Made by a program: the position numbers and the translations under genes. DNA of 38,469 nt from Lachnospiraceae bacterium (GTDB lineage: Bacteria; Bacillota; Clostridia; Lachnospirales; Lachnospiraceae): NCBI GenBank assembly GCA_011959925.1, contig BLMD01000279.1:1-38469 (forward strand), written 5' to 3'. A model generated the notes under the pieces. It had not been told where the DNA came from. It ran no database searches and saw only the letters and a program-made list of their open reading frames with translations. Of the stretch, positions 1-6,674 are shown one piece after another. Each line of letters opens with the position of its first letter. Position 1 is the stretch's first letter.

Positions 1-110
1 CTACTTCTATTCCGCTTCTTTAACGGATAACATTAGATTATCCATCTAATTTAAAGTTGGTTATATTTATAATATCTATATTCATCCACACACGTTTATC
101 TTATCAACTC

Positions 111-307
111 AATCAAATCCAATCAAACAAACCCATATTTATGCAAACTACACAAAACTCACCCACCATTTTTGTGAATTAATTTGATTGACAATGACTA
201 AATTTGATTATAAAATACAATTATCAAGCAAAACAAATCAAAAACAGTCATAAAAAGAAAATTTAAAACCTAAACAAAAACAAAAACTAACTTCAAATCC
301 AATCAAA
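111..307. repeat. AATCAAA/TTTGATT heptamer array, candidate FruR operators
   Basis: AATCAAA occurs at 111-117, 121-127, 236-242 and 301-307, and its complement TTTGATT at 183-189 and 203-209. The first pair is 10 bp apart and the promoter pair 20 bp apart, so each pair sits on one face of the helix. A 15-bp stretch is repeated exactly at 113-127 and 293-307. Helically phased short direct repeats are typical of DeoR-family operators, and the operon ends with a DeoR-family gene. The link to FruR is inferred. Confidence 0.6.
188..216 (+). promoter_or_regulatory. Sigma-A promoter of the fru operon
   Basis: TTGACA at 188-193 and TAAAAT at 211-216 are separated by 17 bases, so transcription should start near 223, giving a leader of about 100 nt before fruK. 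One TTTGATT heptamer overlaps the -35 element and another lies in the spacer just before the -10, so a repressor bound there would block polymerase. Confidence 0.75.
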
Positions 308-322
308 AAAGGGGGAACACAA

Positions 323-1246
323 ATGATTTACACGGTTACTTTTAACCCGTCGCTGGATTACATTGTTTCGGTGGAAGACTTTACATTGGGTCTTACAAAC
401 CGTACCAGTTCGGAACTCATGCTTCCGGGAGGAAAGGGGCTGAATGTTTCGATGGTGTTAGGAAACCTCGGCATCGCAAATACGGCGCTTGGGTTTTCTG
501 CCGGATTTACGGGGGCAGAAATCATCCGCAGAGTGGAAGAGATGGGGGTACATACCGATTTCATTGCATTGGAACGGGGAATTTCAAGAATCAACCTGAA
601 ACTGAAATCGATTGACGGAACGGAGATCAACGGATGCGGACCGGAAATTTCCGAAGACGCAGTGGAAGAACTGATGAAAAAACTGGATCGGCTGCAGGAA
701 GAAGACGTTCTGGTATTGGCGGGCAGCATTCCAAATACTATGCCGGATGATAGTTACAGCCGGATGATGAAGCGGCTGGAGCAACAAAACGTCAGGGTCG
801 TAGTAGACGCGACGAAAGACCTTTTGGTAAACGTTCTTGCGTACCATCCGTTTCTGGTAAAGCCCAACAACTATGAACTGGGTGAAATTTTTGGGACAGA
901 TCTTAAGAGCAGGGAAGACGTGATTCCCTATGCAAAAAAAATGAAAGAAATGGGAGCTGTAAATGTTCTGGTTTCCATGGGGAAAGAAGGGGCCGTATTA
1001 GCTGCGGGGGACGGAAACATTTACGAAGCACCGGCTCCGAACGGAACGCTTGTCAACGGCGTTGGCGCCGGAGATTCCATGGTTGCGGGATTTTTAGCGG
1101 GATGGCTGGAAAAGCATGCATACAGCCATGCATTTTACATGGGGTTATCCGCCGGAAGCGCCAGTGCATTTTCCGATCTTTTGGCAACCAAACAAGAAAT
1201 TGAAACCGTATACCGTCAGGTGATGAATGAGGAGGAGAAGAAATGA
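323..1246 (+). CDS. fruK: 1-phosphofructokinase
   Basis: A 307-residue PfkB/ribokinase-family kinase that phosphorylates fructose 1-phosphate with ATP to fructose 1,6-bisphosphate in the cytoplasm. The amino-terminal family signature is seen in GGKGLNVS (about residues 37-44) and the carboxy-terminal ATP/anion-hole signature in GVGAGDSMVAGF, whose Asp is the expected catalytic base. Length is typical of FruK/LacC. The ATG at 323 follows GGGGGA at 311-316. The stop overlaps the start of fruA (ATGA), so translation is probably coupled. Position directly before an EIIABC gene for fructose favours FruK over tagatose-6-phosphate kinase. First gene of the fru operon, controlled by the promoter and heptamer repeats upstream. 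Confidence 0.93.
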   Translation: MIYTVTFNPSLDYIVSVEDFTLGLTNRTSSELMLPGGKGLNVSMVLGNLGIANTALGFSAGFTGAEIIRRVEEMGVHTDFIALERGISRINLKLKSIDGTEINGCGPEISEDAVEELMKKLDRLQEEDVLVLAGSIPNTMPDDSYSRMMKRLEQQNVRVVVDATKDLLVNVLAYHPFLVKPNNYELGEIFGTDLKSREDVIPYAKKMKEMGAVNVLVSMGKEGAVLAAGDGNIYEAPAPNGTLVNGVGAGDSMVAGFLAGWLEKHAYSHAFYMGLSAGSASAFSDLLATKQEIETVYRQVMNEEEKK

Positions 1247-3156
1247 GAATCACGGATTTGTTGGATAAACGAAGTATTTCGCTGTCAGAACAGCCCAAAA
1301 GCAAAAACGAAGCCCTGGATCTTGCCGTGGAGCTTATGGTAAAGAGCGGAAGGATCAACGACAAGGAAGCCTACCGCAGGCAGGTGTATGCAAGAGAGGA
1401 AGAGAGCACGACGGGAATCGGAGAGGGGATTGCCATTCCGCACGGAAAATGCGGCGCGGTGGACCGTCCGGGGCTTGCGGCGATGGTGGTAAAAGAAGGC
1501 GTGGAATTTGACGCGCTGGATGGGGAACCGGTCAGCCTGATCTTTTTGATCGCAGCGCCGGATACCGAGGATAATGTACATCTGGACGTATTGAGTAAAT
1601 TATCTGTTCTGATGATGGACGATGATTTTGCCAATGACCTCCGTAATGCCGCATCCGAAGAAGAGTTTCTTGCAATTATCGACAAGGCGGACGATGAGAA
1701 GAAAAGCATCGACGAGCGGCTGTCGGAATCAGGGATTACGGATTCTTCCGCTGTTAAAATACTGGCGGTCACTTCCTGTCCGACCGGTATCGCGCATACC
1801 TATATGGCGGCGGAAGGAATTGAAAAAGCTGCAAAGGAGAGATCGTGTTCCGTAAAAATTGAAACAAGAGGTTCCGGCGGAGCCAAAAACGTGCTGACGG
1901 CACAGGAAATTAAAGAAGCGGACTGTATTATTGTCGCGGCAGACGCGCAGGTTCCGATGGATCGTTTTGACGGTAAGAAAGTGATCGAATGCCAGGTTTC
2001 CGACGGGATCAGCAAAGCGGGCGAGCTTTTAGACCGTGCGATTTCCGGGGATGTTCCGGTGTATCATGCGGCTGCGGGCGCATCGGCTTCTTCCCATGCG
2101 CAAAAGCAGGGCGGCGGTATCGGGCATCAGATTTATACGCAGCTGATGAACGGCGTTTCCCATATGCTTCCGTTTGTCGTGGGCGGTGGAATTTTAATTG
2201 CGCTTGCCTTTTTGATTGACGGAATCTGCGTGGATATGAATGCGCTTGATGTGGCGGAGCGTGCGAATTTCGGTACGATCACGCCGGCAGCCGCATGGTT
2301 CAAGGAGCTTGGCAATACGGCGTTTGGGTTTATGCTTCCGGTACTGGCAGGATTTATTGCGATGGCGATCGGCGACCGTCCGGCGCTTGCGCTTGGATTT
2401 GTCGGAGGCATGATTGCTTCCAGCGGAAAATCCGGTTTTCTGGGAGCGCTTGCGGCGGGGTTTGCAGCAGGCTATGTGATCCGGCTTCTCCGTAAAATCT
2501 GCGATCGGCTGCCGGAATTTCTGGAAAAAATCGCTCCGGTTTTACTTTATCCTTTGCTGGGGATCCTGCTGATGGGACTTATGATGTCGTTTGTTGTGGA
2601 ACCCGTCATGGGAGGATTGAATACGGCGTTAAACAACGGATTGATGGGCATGGGCGGAACCAGTAAAGTTGTATTGGGAATGATTTTAGGCGGCATGATG
2701 GCAATTGATATGGGCGGTCCGTTTAATAAGGCGGCGTATGTATTTGGTTCGGCGGCGATTGCGGCAGGAAATTATGATATTATGGCGGCGGTGATGATCG
2801 GCGGAATGACGCCTCCTTGTGCGCTCGCGCTTGCCAGTCTTTTATTCAAAAAGAAATTTACGAAAGAAGAGCGGGAATCCGGACCGACCAACTTTATTAT
2901 GGGGCTTGCATTTATTACCGAAGGAGCCATTCCGTTTGCGGCATCCGATCCGCTGCATGTTCTGCCATCCTGCGTGATCGGTTCGGGGACTGCCGGGGCG
3001 CTTTCCATGCTTTTTGGATGTACGTTAATGGCTCCGCACGGAGGGATTTTCGTCTTTCCGGTTGTAGGCAACGCGTTTATGTATGTTGCGGCGCTTGTCG
3101 CCGGCACGCTGGTATCGGCGGTTCTGCTGGGATTCTTAAAGAAAAATGTTGAATAG
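1243..3156 (+). CDS. fruA: PTS fructose transporter, EIIABC fusion
   Basis: A 637-residue fusion that imports fructose and phosphorylates it to fructose 1-phosphate. The IIA domain covers about residues 1-150, with the phosphorylated histidine at His67 in the AIPHGK motif. The IIB domain starts near 168 with Cys179 in the SCPTGIAHTYMAAE motif, the phosphocysteine. The IIC membrane domain begins near 290, with many hydrophobic helices and a GGPFNKAAY motif typical of fructose EIIC. Domain order A-B-C matches Gram-positive FruA. The start overlaps the fruK stop by four bases and is preceded by GAGGAGAAG. Phosphate would come from an HPr, possibly the one encoded next. Confidence 0.95.
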   Translation: MRITDLLDKRSISLSEQPKSKNEALDLAVELMVKSGRINDKEAYRRQVYAREEESTTGIGEGIAIPHGKCGAVDRPGLAAMVVKEGVEFDALDGEPVSLIFLIAAPDTEDNVHLDVLSKLSVLMMDDDFANDLRNAASEEEFLAIIDKADDEKKSIDERLSESGITDSSAVKILAVTSCPTGIAHTYMAAEGIEKAAKERSCSVKIETRGSGGAKNVLTAQEIKEADCIIVAADAQVPMDRFDGKKVIECQVSDGISKAGELLDRAISGDVPVYHAAAGASASSHAQKQGGGIGHQIYTQLMNGVSHMLPFVVGGGILIALAFLIDGICVDMNALDVAERANFGTITPAAAWFKELGNTAFGFMLPVLAGFIAMAIGDRPALALGFVGGMIASSGKSGFLGALAAGFAAGYVIRLLRKICDRLPEFLEKIAPVLLYPLLGILLMGLMMSFVVEPVMGGLNTALNNGLMGMGGTSKVVLGMILGGMMAIDMGGPFNKAAYVFGSAAIAAGNYDIMAAVMIGGMTPPCALALASLLFKKKFTKEERESGPTNFIMGLAFITEGAIPFAASDPLHVLPSCVIGSGTAGALSMLFGCTLMAPHGGIFVFPVVGNAFMYVAALVAGTLVSAVLLGFLKKNVE

Positions 3157-3176
3157 CGGGAAAAAAGGATTATAAT
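3149..3176 (+). promoter_or_regulatory. Possible internal promoter before the HPr gene
   Basis: TTGAAT at 3149-3154 and TATAAT at 3171-3176 are separated by 16 bases at the very end of fruA. It could transcribe the HPr and fruR genes apart from fruK-fruA. No terminator lies between fruA and the HPr gene, so read-through is also likely. Confidence 0.5.
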
Positions 3177-3270
3177 AAATACAGGCAGTAACAAACCGCA
3201 GGATACACCGTATCGCATAGCGGAATGCCAAAAAGGCAGAAATAAAAAATAGAAAAGGAGAAAGGTTATT

Positions 3271-3528
3271 ATGAAAGAATTTAAGTACGTGATTACAGAC
3301 GCACAGGGAATCCATGCACGTCCGGCGGGGGAGCTGGTAAAAGCGGTAAAGGCATTTACCTGCAGCATTAAGCTGGAAAAGGACGGAAAAGAAGGCGACT
3401 GCAGAAAGATTTTCGGTATTATGGGGCTTGGCGTAAAAAAGGGGGACGAAGTCACCGTGACATTTGACGGAGCCGACGAGGACGCGGCATACGAAGCGAT
3501 CCGTAAATTTATGCAGGAAAATCTGTAA
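3271..3528 (+). CDS. HPr-family phosphocarrier with Lys46 instead of Ser46
   Basis: An 85-residue HPr. The phosphorylation histidine is His15 in GIHARPAGE, so it should carry phosphate from enzyme I to EIIA. In Gram-positive HPr the HPr kinase target Ser46 lies in a KSIMGV context; here the aligned stretch is RKIFGIMGLG with lysine at exactly residue 46, and the conserved Ser52 is glycine. It therefore should not be a substrate of HPr kinase nor a CcpA corepressor. Its place between fruA and fruR suggests a fructose-dedicated phosphocarrier, comparable in role to the FPr of enteric bacteria. A GAAAAGGAGAAAGG ribosome-binding site precedes the ATG. A general ptsH would then be expected elsewhere in the genome. 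Confidence 0.9.
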   Translation: MKEFKYVITDAQGIHARPAGELVKAVKAFTCSIKLEKDGKEGDCRKIFGIMGLGVKKGDEVTVTFDGADEDAAYEAIRKFMQENL

Positions 3529-3538
3529 CGGGAAACGT

Positions 3539-4282
3539 ATGTTATCAGAACAAAGACACAGGATGATCTTAAAGCTTCTGGAAGAAAAGAGAAGCGTGAC
3601 CGTTACGGAGCTTGCAGAGATTTTGGATATTTCGGAGTCGACGGCAAGAAGGGATATCGTGCTGTTGGATCGAGCAAAAAAACTGGTCAAAGTGTTCGGC
3701 GGGGCGGTAGCTGCGGACAATATTTATCTGTCCGCAGAGCCTACCGTGGCACAGAAGGCGGGCGTTTACGGAAAAGAAAAAGAACGGATCGCCAAATATG
3801 CCGCCTCCCTGTTAAAGCCGCGGGATTTTGTCTATCTGGACGCCGGTACGACGACCGGACATATGCTGGAATTTATTCAAACGCCGGATGTTACGTTTGT
3901 CACCAATGCCGTTGCACATGCGCAGAGACTTGCGGCGGGCGGCAGCAGCGTGATCTTAATCGGAGGAACTTTAAAAAGCTCGACGGAAGCCGTGATTGGA
4001 GAGACGGCAGTGCTGATGCTGCAGGAGTTTCATTTTTCCAAGGGATTTTTCGGGACGAACGGCGTAAGCAAAGAAGCAGGATTTACCACCCCGGACGCCG
4101 GAGAAGCGCTGGTGAAAAAAACGGCAGTCAGGCAGTGCGAAGATGCCTATATACTCTGCGACCACAGTAAATTTCACCTCGTCAGTTCCGTGACATTTGC
4201 ACCGTTAAATGCCGCGACGATTCTGACGGATCAGAGGATGGAAGAATGGACGGATGCTGCGGACCTTATTTTATGCAAATAA
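3539..4282 (+). CDS. fruR: DeoR-family transcriptional repressor of the fru operon
   Basis: A 247-residue regulator. Residues 1-55 form the DeoR helix-turn-helix (SVTVTELAEILDISESTARRD), and the rest is the sugar-phosphate-binding domain with DAGTTTGHMLEF and the GGTLKSSTEAVIG motif. The family usually senses a phosphorylated sugar, here presumably fructose 1-phosphate. I chose the ATG at 3539, ten bases after the HPr stop; the frame stays open upstream to 3464 but that would overlap the HPr gene and precede the HTH with an unrelated sequence. The ribosome-binding site is weak (ACGGGAA), suggesting coupling. It lies last in the operon it is thought to control. Confidence 0.87.
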   Translation: MLSEQRHRMILKLLEEKRSVTVTELAEILDISESTARRDIVLLDRAKKLVKVFGGAVAADNIYLSAEPTVAQKAGVYGKEKERIAKYAASLLKPRDFVYLDAGTTTGHMLEFIQTPDVTFVTNAVAHAQRLAAGGSSVILIGGTLKSSTEAVIGETAVLMLQEFHFSKGFFGTNGVSKEAGFTTPDAGEALVKKTAVRQCEDAYILCDHSKFHLVSSVTFAPLNAATILTDQRMEEWTDAADLILCK

Positions 4283-4338
4283 CGGCGCACAGCATTTGAA
4301 ATATGGATGAAAAGTAAATAAAACATGGGGTGTTACCC

Positions 4339-4349
4339 CAATGTCATTT
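4339..4349 (+). repeat. CAATGTCATTT motif, copy 1
   Basis: First of three copies of CAATGTCATTT around the sigma-factor locus. It is flanked on the left by a small GGGG-TGTTA-CCCC hairpin. The other copies are at 5952-5962 (same orientation) and 6311-6321 (inverted). Copies 1 and 3 share a longer match (CCAATGTCATTTnGTyAAG). Confidence 0.5.
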
Positions 4350-4379
4350 AGTCAAGGCACTGACTGGTTGCTTTCTTTT

Positions 4380-4425
4380 CAGGCAGAGATATTGTAATTC
4401 CTATCTCTGCCTGAATTTTGTTTTT
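4380..4425 (+). terminator. Intrinsic terminator of the fru operon
   Basis: A perfect 12-bp stem (4380-4391 with 4402-4413) with a 10-nt loop is followed by AATTTTGTTTTT. It ends the fruKA-HPr-fruR transcript. Confidence 0.88.
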
Positions 4426-4559
4426 AAGGAAGATTTATCCGTATTCAAGTAACACAAAAAGACAGATTGTCAATATTCAACTGCTGCAAAAAATATTTGA
4501 CTGAGAAGTCACCTTTTGACATCTTTGTGCGTGTTATAAGTGAAGAGGAGGTGAGAGAT

Positions 4560-5027
4560 ATGAACTTGGAGGAAGCGGTAAGAACATACAGCGATATGCT
4601 CTATAAGATCTGTATTGTAATGCTGTGCAATGAGCAGGACGCCCAGGATGTGATTCAGGAAACATTTTGCGGATACCTGAAAAAGGCGCCGGTTTTTACG
4701 GATACAGAACACGAAAAAGCATGGCTCATCAGAGTGGCAGCAAATCACTGTAAAGATGTGCTGAGATTTAGATTCCGTCACCCGCAGGTTCCCATCGATT
4801 TGCTTGCAGAAAGCCTGGTCATGGAACAGGAACAGCAGGAGACACTGACAGAGCTTTTCGAGCTGCCTGTTAGGCAGAGGACTGTTATTTATCTTTATTA
4901 TGTGGAAGGGTATCAGATGAAGGAAATTGCTGCTATACTTGGTATTTCAGTACAGGCAGTCAAAAAGAGGATGCAGCGGGGAAGGGAACAGCTGCGGATA
5001 GTTTGGAAGGAGGAATGTTGCAGATGA
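4560..5027 (+). CDS. ECF-type RNA polymerase sigma factor (sigma-70 family)
   Basis: A 155-residue sigma factor with only regions 2 and 4. Region 2 spans about residues 8-75 (YSDMLYKICIVMLCN, then DAQDVIQETF, then AWLIRVAANHCKD). Region 4 spans about 98-150, with the helix-turn-helix MKEIAAILGISVQAVKKRMQRG. The ATG at 4560 is chosen because it follows a strong GAGGAGGTGAGAG site; the frame is open back to 4467 without such a site. Its stop overlaps the start of the next gene (ATGA), the usual arrangement of a sigma factor with its anti-sigma factor. The signal and target promoters cannot be read from the sequence. Confidence 0.9.
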   Translation: MNLEEAVRTYSDMLYKICIVMLCNEQDAQDVIQETFCGYLKKAPVFTDTEHEKAWLIRVAANHCKDVLRFRFRHPQVPIDLLAESLVMEQEQQETLTELFELPVRQRTVIYLYYVEGYQMKEIAAILGISVQAVKKRMQRGREQLRIVWKEECCR

Positions 5028-5920
5028 ACAGACTGAAATTAAAAGAAACTATGGACCAGATACATATGAAAGAAGAAATGCAGAAGGAGATAATCATGAA
5101 GGTAAAAAGACAGACGGATCGCAGAGCGTTTAGAAAAAAAAGATTACATCAGGCAGCTGCGGCAGCTGCAGCTTTTATATTGATCGCAGGAGCAGTTATC
5201 CCTAGTCAGGCGGGGATACGGCATTTTGTAAAAGATCGTTTGGAGAATATGCCAGAGCAGGAGCTGGAAGCAGTTAATCAGATGGTGCAGGGCCAGAACA
5301 ATGCAGAGGCAGACAGTTTTTCCAGAGACTATTCGAAAGAGGAGATAAAACGCATGCAGCAGCTGCAGGAAGCTTATCAGAACGGAAGATTTCCGCAGCA
5401 GACGATTACTTTTACAGATAGTGTTGGACAGATACCAGATGATTCACTCAAATACGATCCAGATACTGGTTTTCTTTACCTTCCTGACCGTACACTGACG
5501 GATGAAGAGCTGCTGCAGATCATAGATTTTAATTATACGAGGGATTATGCTGTTTCTCAGGGAACAGCCGCGCAGGAAGCGAAAAAGGAGTGGGCGGAGA
5601 AAGAAGAAAGCCTGAAAGCAAAGGTGCAAAAAGAAGGCTGGATTACTGAAAAAGAAGCGCTGCAGGCAGCAGAAGTATATTTGCAGACGGAGTTTGGTCT
5701 GTCGGCAGAAGGGATGATAACATATGTATTTTTGGATGAGCCAAAGGCGGGGCGTTTCATTTATCATGTGAGTTATCAGACAGAGGATGATATTTCTACT
5801 TATGCCTATGGCATCGATCTGAATGCAGAAGACGGAAGCCTTGTGGATACCAGTGATGCGTCCATTCGAAAAGACCAGGATTCAGAAACGGATAAAGATA
5901 TTGACAAAATGATAGAATAA
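5024..5920 (+). CDS. Membrane-anchored protein, probable anti-sigma factor
   Basis: A 298-residue protein. The first 42 residues are charged and cytoplasmic, a single alanine-rich hydrophobic segment (about 43-62) follows, and about 235 residues would lie outside. The cytoplasmic stub plus one membrane helix, co-translated with an ECF sigma gene, is the usual form of an anti-sigma factor; no ZAS zinc motif (HxxxCxxC) is present. The outer part is acidic and glutamine-rich, with a segment near 210-280 that looks like a PepSY-type beta/alpha unit. I chose the ATG at 5024 because it overlaps the sigma stop and lies ten bases after AAGGAGG; earlier TTG and ATG codons sit too close to that site. 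Function inferred from context. Confidence 0.65.
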   Translation: MNRLKLKETMDQIHMKEEMQKEIIMKVKRQTDRRAFRKKRLHQAAAAAAAFILIAGAVIPSQAGIRHFVKDRLENMPEQELEAVNQMVQGQNNAEADSFSRDYSKEEIKRMQQLQEAYQNGRFPQQTITFTDSVGQIPDDSLKYDPDTGFLYLPDRTLTDEELLQIIDFNYTRDYAVSQGTAAQEAKKEWAEKEESLKAKVQKEGWITEKEALQAAEVYLQTEFGLSAEGMITYVFLDEPKAGRFIYHVSYQTEDDISTYAYGIDLNAEDGSLVDTSDASIRKDQDSETDKDIDKMIE

Positions 5921-5951
5921 TCAAATAGTAAAAAACATCTGCCCATGCAGG

Positions 5952-6321
5952 CAATGTCATTTGGTTCGATGTTTGAGTTGTTAAGTTAAGGAAAATCCGT
6001 TATAACAGAATTTTTACATTTCTAAAACGTGAATGATTTTATTTAGAAAAAACTTCTTAAATTTACTGCTTGGCTTGGCGGACAGATGAATTATTTTGTG
6101 TAAAAGCAGGGATTTTGCCTTGAAAATCGACTGTTTTGAAAGAAGAACAGGGCTGCCCAGATTTCATACGAAATTGGGGCAACCACTTAAGCGTGCTGTT
6201 TTTCCTCGTAGAGGACAGTTAATGAAGTCAGGTATGTTAAGAATGTGAAAATTTCAGTTCGATGCAGATTGTTATCAAAAAAGAGTAACTTAATGCTGTT
6301 GGACTTAACGAAATGACATTG
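5952..6321. repeat. MITE-like element bounded by inverted CAATGTCATTT ends
   Basis: The left end is CAATGTCATTTGGTT (5952-5966); the right end read on the minus strand is CAATGTCATTTCGTT (6321-6307), matching at 14 of 15 positions. Between them are about 340 bases without a coding region but with a hairpin (GGCTGCCC...GGGGCAACC, 6151-6183). A small non-coding segment with inverted ends is the definition of a MITE. I see no clear target-site duplication, and copy 1 at 4339 gives an alternative larger unit that encloses the sigma pair. Confidence 0.35.
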
Positions 6322-6329
6322 GTTGTTAC

Positions 6330-6367
6330 CCTCTGGTTTTCCTGGAAAGCCGGAGGGATTTTTTTGA
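6330..6367 (+). terminator. Intrinsic terminator downstream of the sigma/anti-sigma region
   Basis: CCCTCTGG pairs with CCGGAGGG (one G-T pair) across a loop of about 11 bases, followed by ATTTTTTT. It is about 400 bases after the anti-sigma stop and insulates the secreted-protein locus. Confidence 0.75.
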
Positions 6368-6507
6368 AAAAATTTGCATACGGTATGGCTTGTGGCAGTA
6401 AGAAAAAGATATATATATGTTGAAAAAATATATTTTCAAACATGATATTTTGTTGAAACACTATGGAATTTTTCGGGTTCAGATAAAGTATAAAAAATAT
6501 AATTTAG

Positions 6508-6536
6508 TTGATTGTATATTCGATAAATGATATAAT
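6508..6536 (+). promoter_or_regulatory. Sigma-A promoter of the secreted-protein locus
   Basis: TTGATT at 6508-6513 and TATAAT at 6531-6536 with a 17-base spacer. Transcription should start near 6543, leaving a leader of about 130 A-rich bases before 6675. Confidence 0.75.
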
Positions 6537-6674
6537 AAATATATTAACTGGATGCGGATTTTAATTTATAAAGAACAAGAAAGGGGTGTGTAAAAAATAA
6601 AAAATAAGAATATTAGCATCAACAGAACTTGATAAATAAGAAATAAAAAATCGAACGATAGAATGGAGGAGCGT

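Larger units (their letters stand above)
1..322. other. Gene-free, G-poor leader and upstream region of the fru operon
   Basis: No coding region is visible. The first 60 bases contain a small hairpin (TTAGAT/ATCTAA, about 32-48). Positions 61-170 are strikingly C-rich and G-poor on the plus strand: I count 30 C and 2 G. The transcribed leader (about 223-310) is also almost free of G. The segment carries six copies of the heptamer AATCAAA or its complement, and a good promoter, both listed separately. Confidence 0.7.
5921..6674. other. Long gene-free stretch with a MITE-like element, terminator and promoter
   Basis: I find no credible gene in these 754 bases. They hold an inverted pair of CAATGTCATTT motifs about 370 bp apart (5952-6321), an imperfect hairpin at 6151-6183, a terminator at 6330-6367 and a promoter at 6508-6536. 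The remainder is A/T-rich with no conserved reading frame. It could be the remains of a mobile element. Confidence 0.6.

Noticed and set aside
2772-3455. 227-codon minus-strand frame opposite fruA and the HPr gene
   Set aside because: Antisense to clear genes, with no start site or family motif.
3464-3538. Upstream extension of fruR
   Set aside because: It overlaps the HPr gene and precedes the helix-turn-helix with unrelated residues; the ATG at 3539 gives the normal length.
4497-4540. Promoter immediately upstream of the ECF sigma gene (TTGACT and TTGACA with TATAAG)
   Set aside because: The spacers are wrong: TTGACA to TATAAG is only 13 bases and TTGACT has no -10 at 17 bases. No ECF-type -35 (GAAC/AAC) with a proper -10 was convincing.
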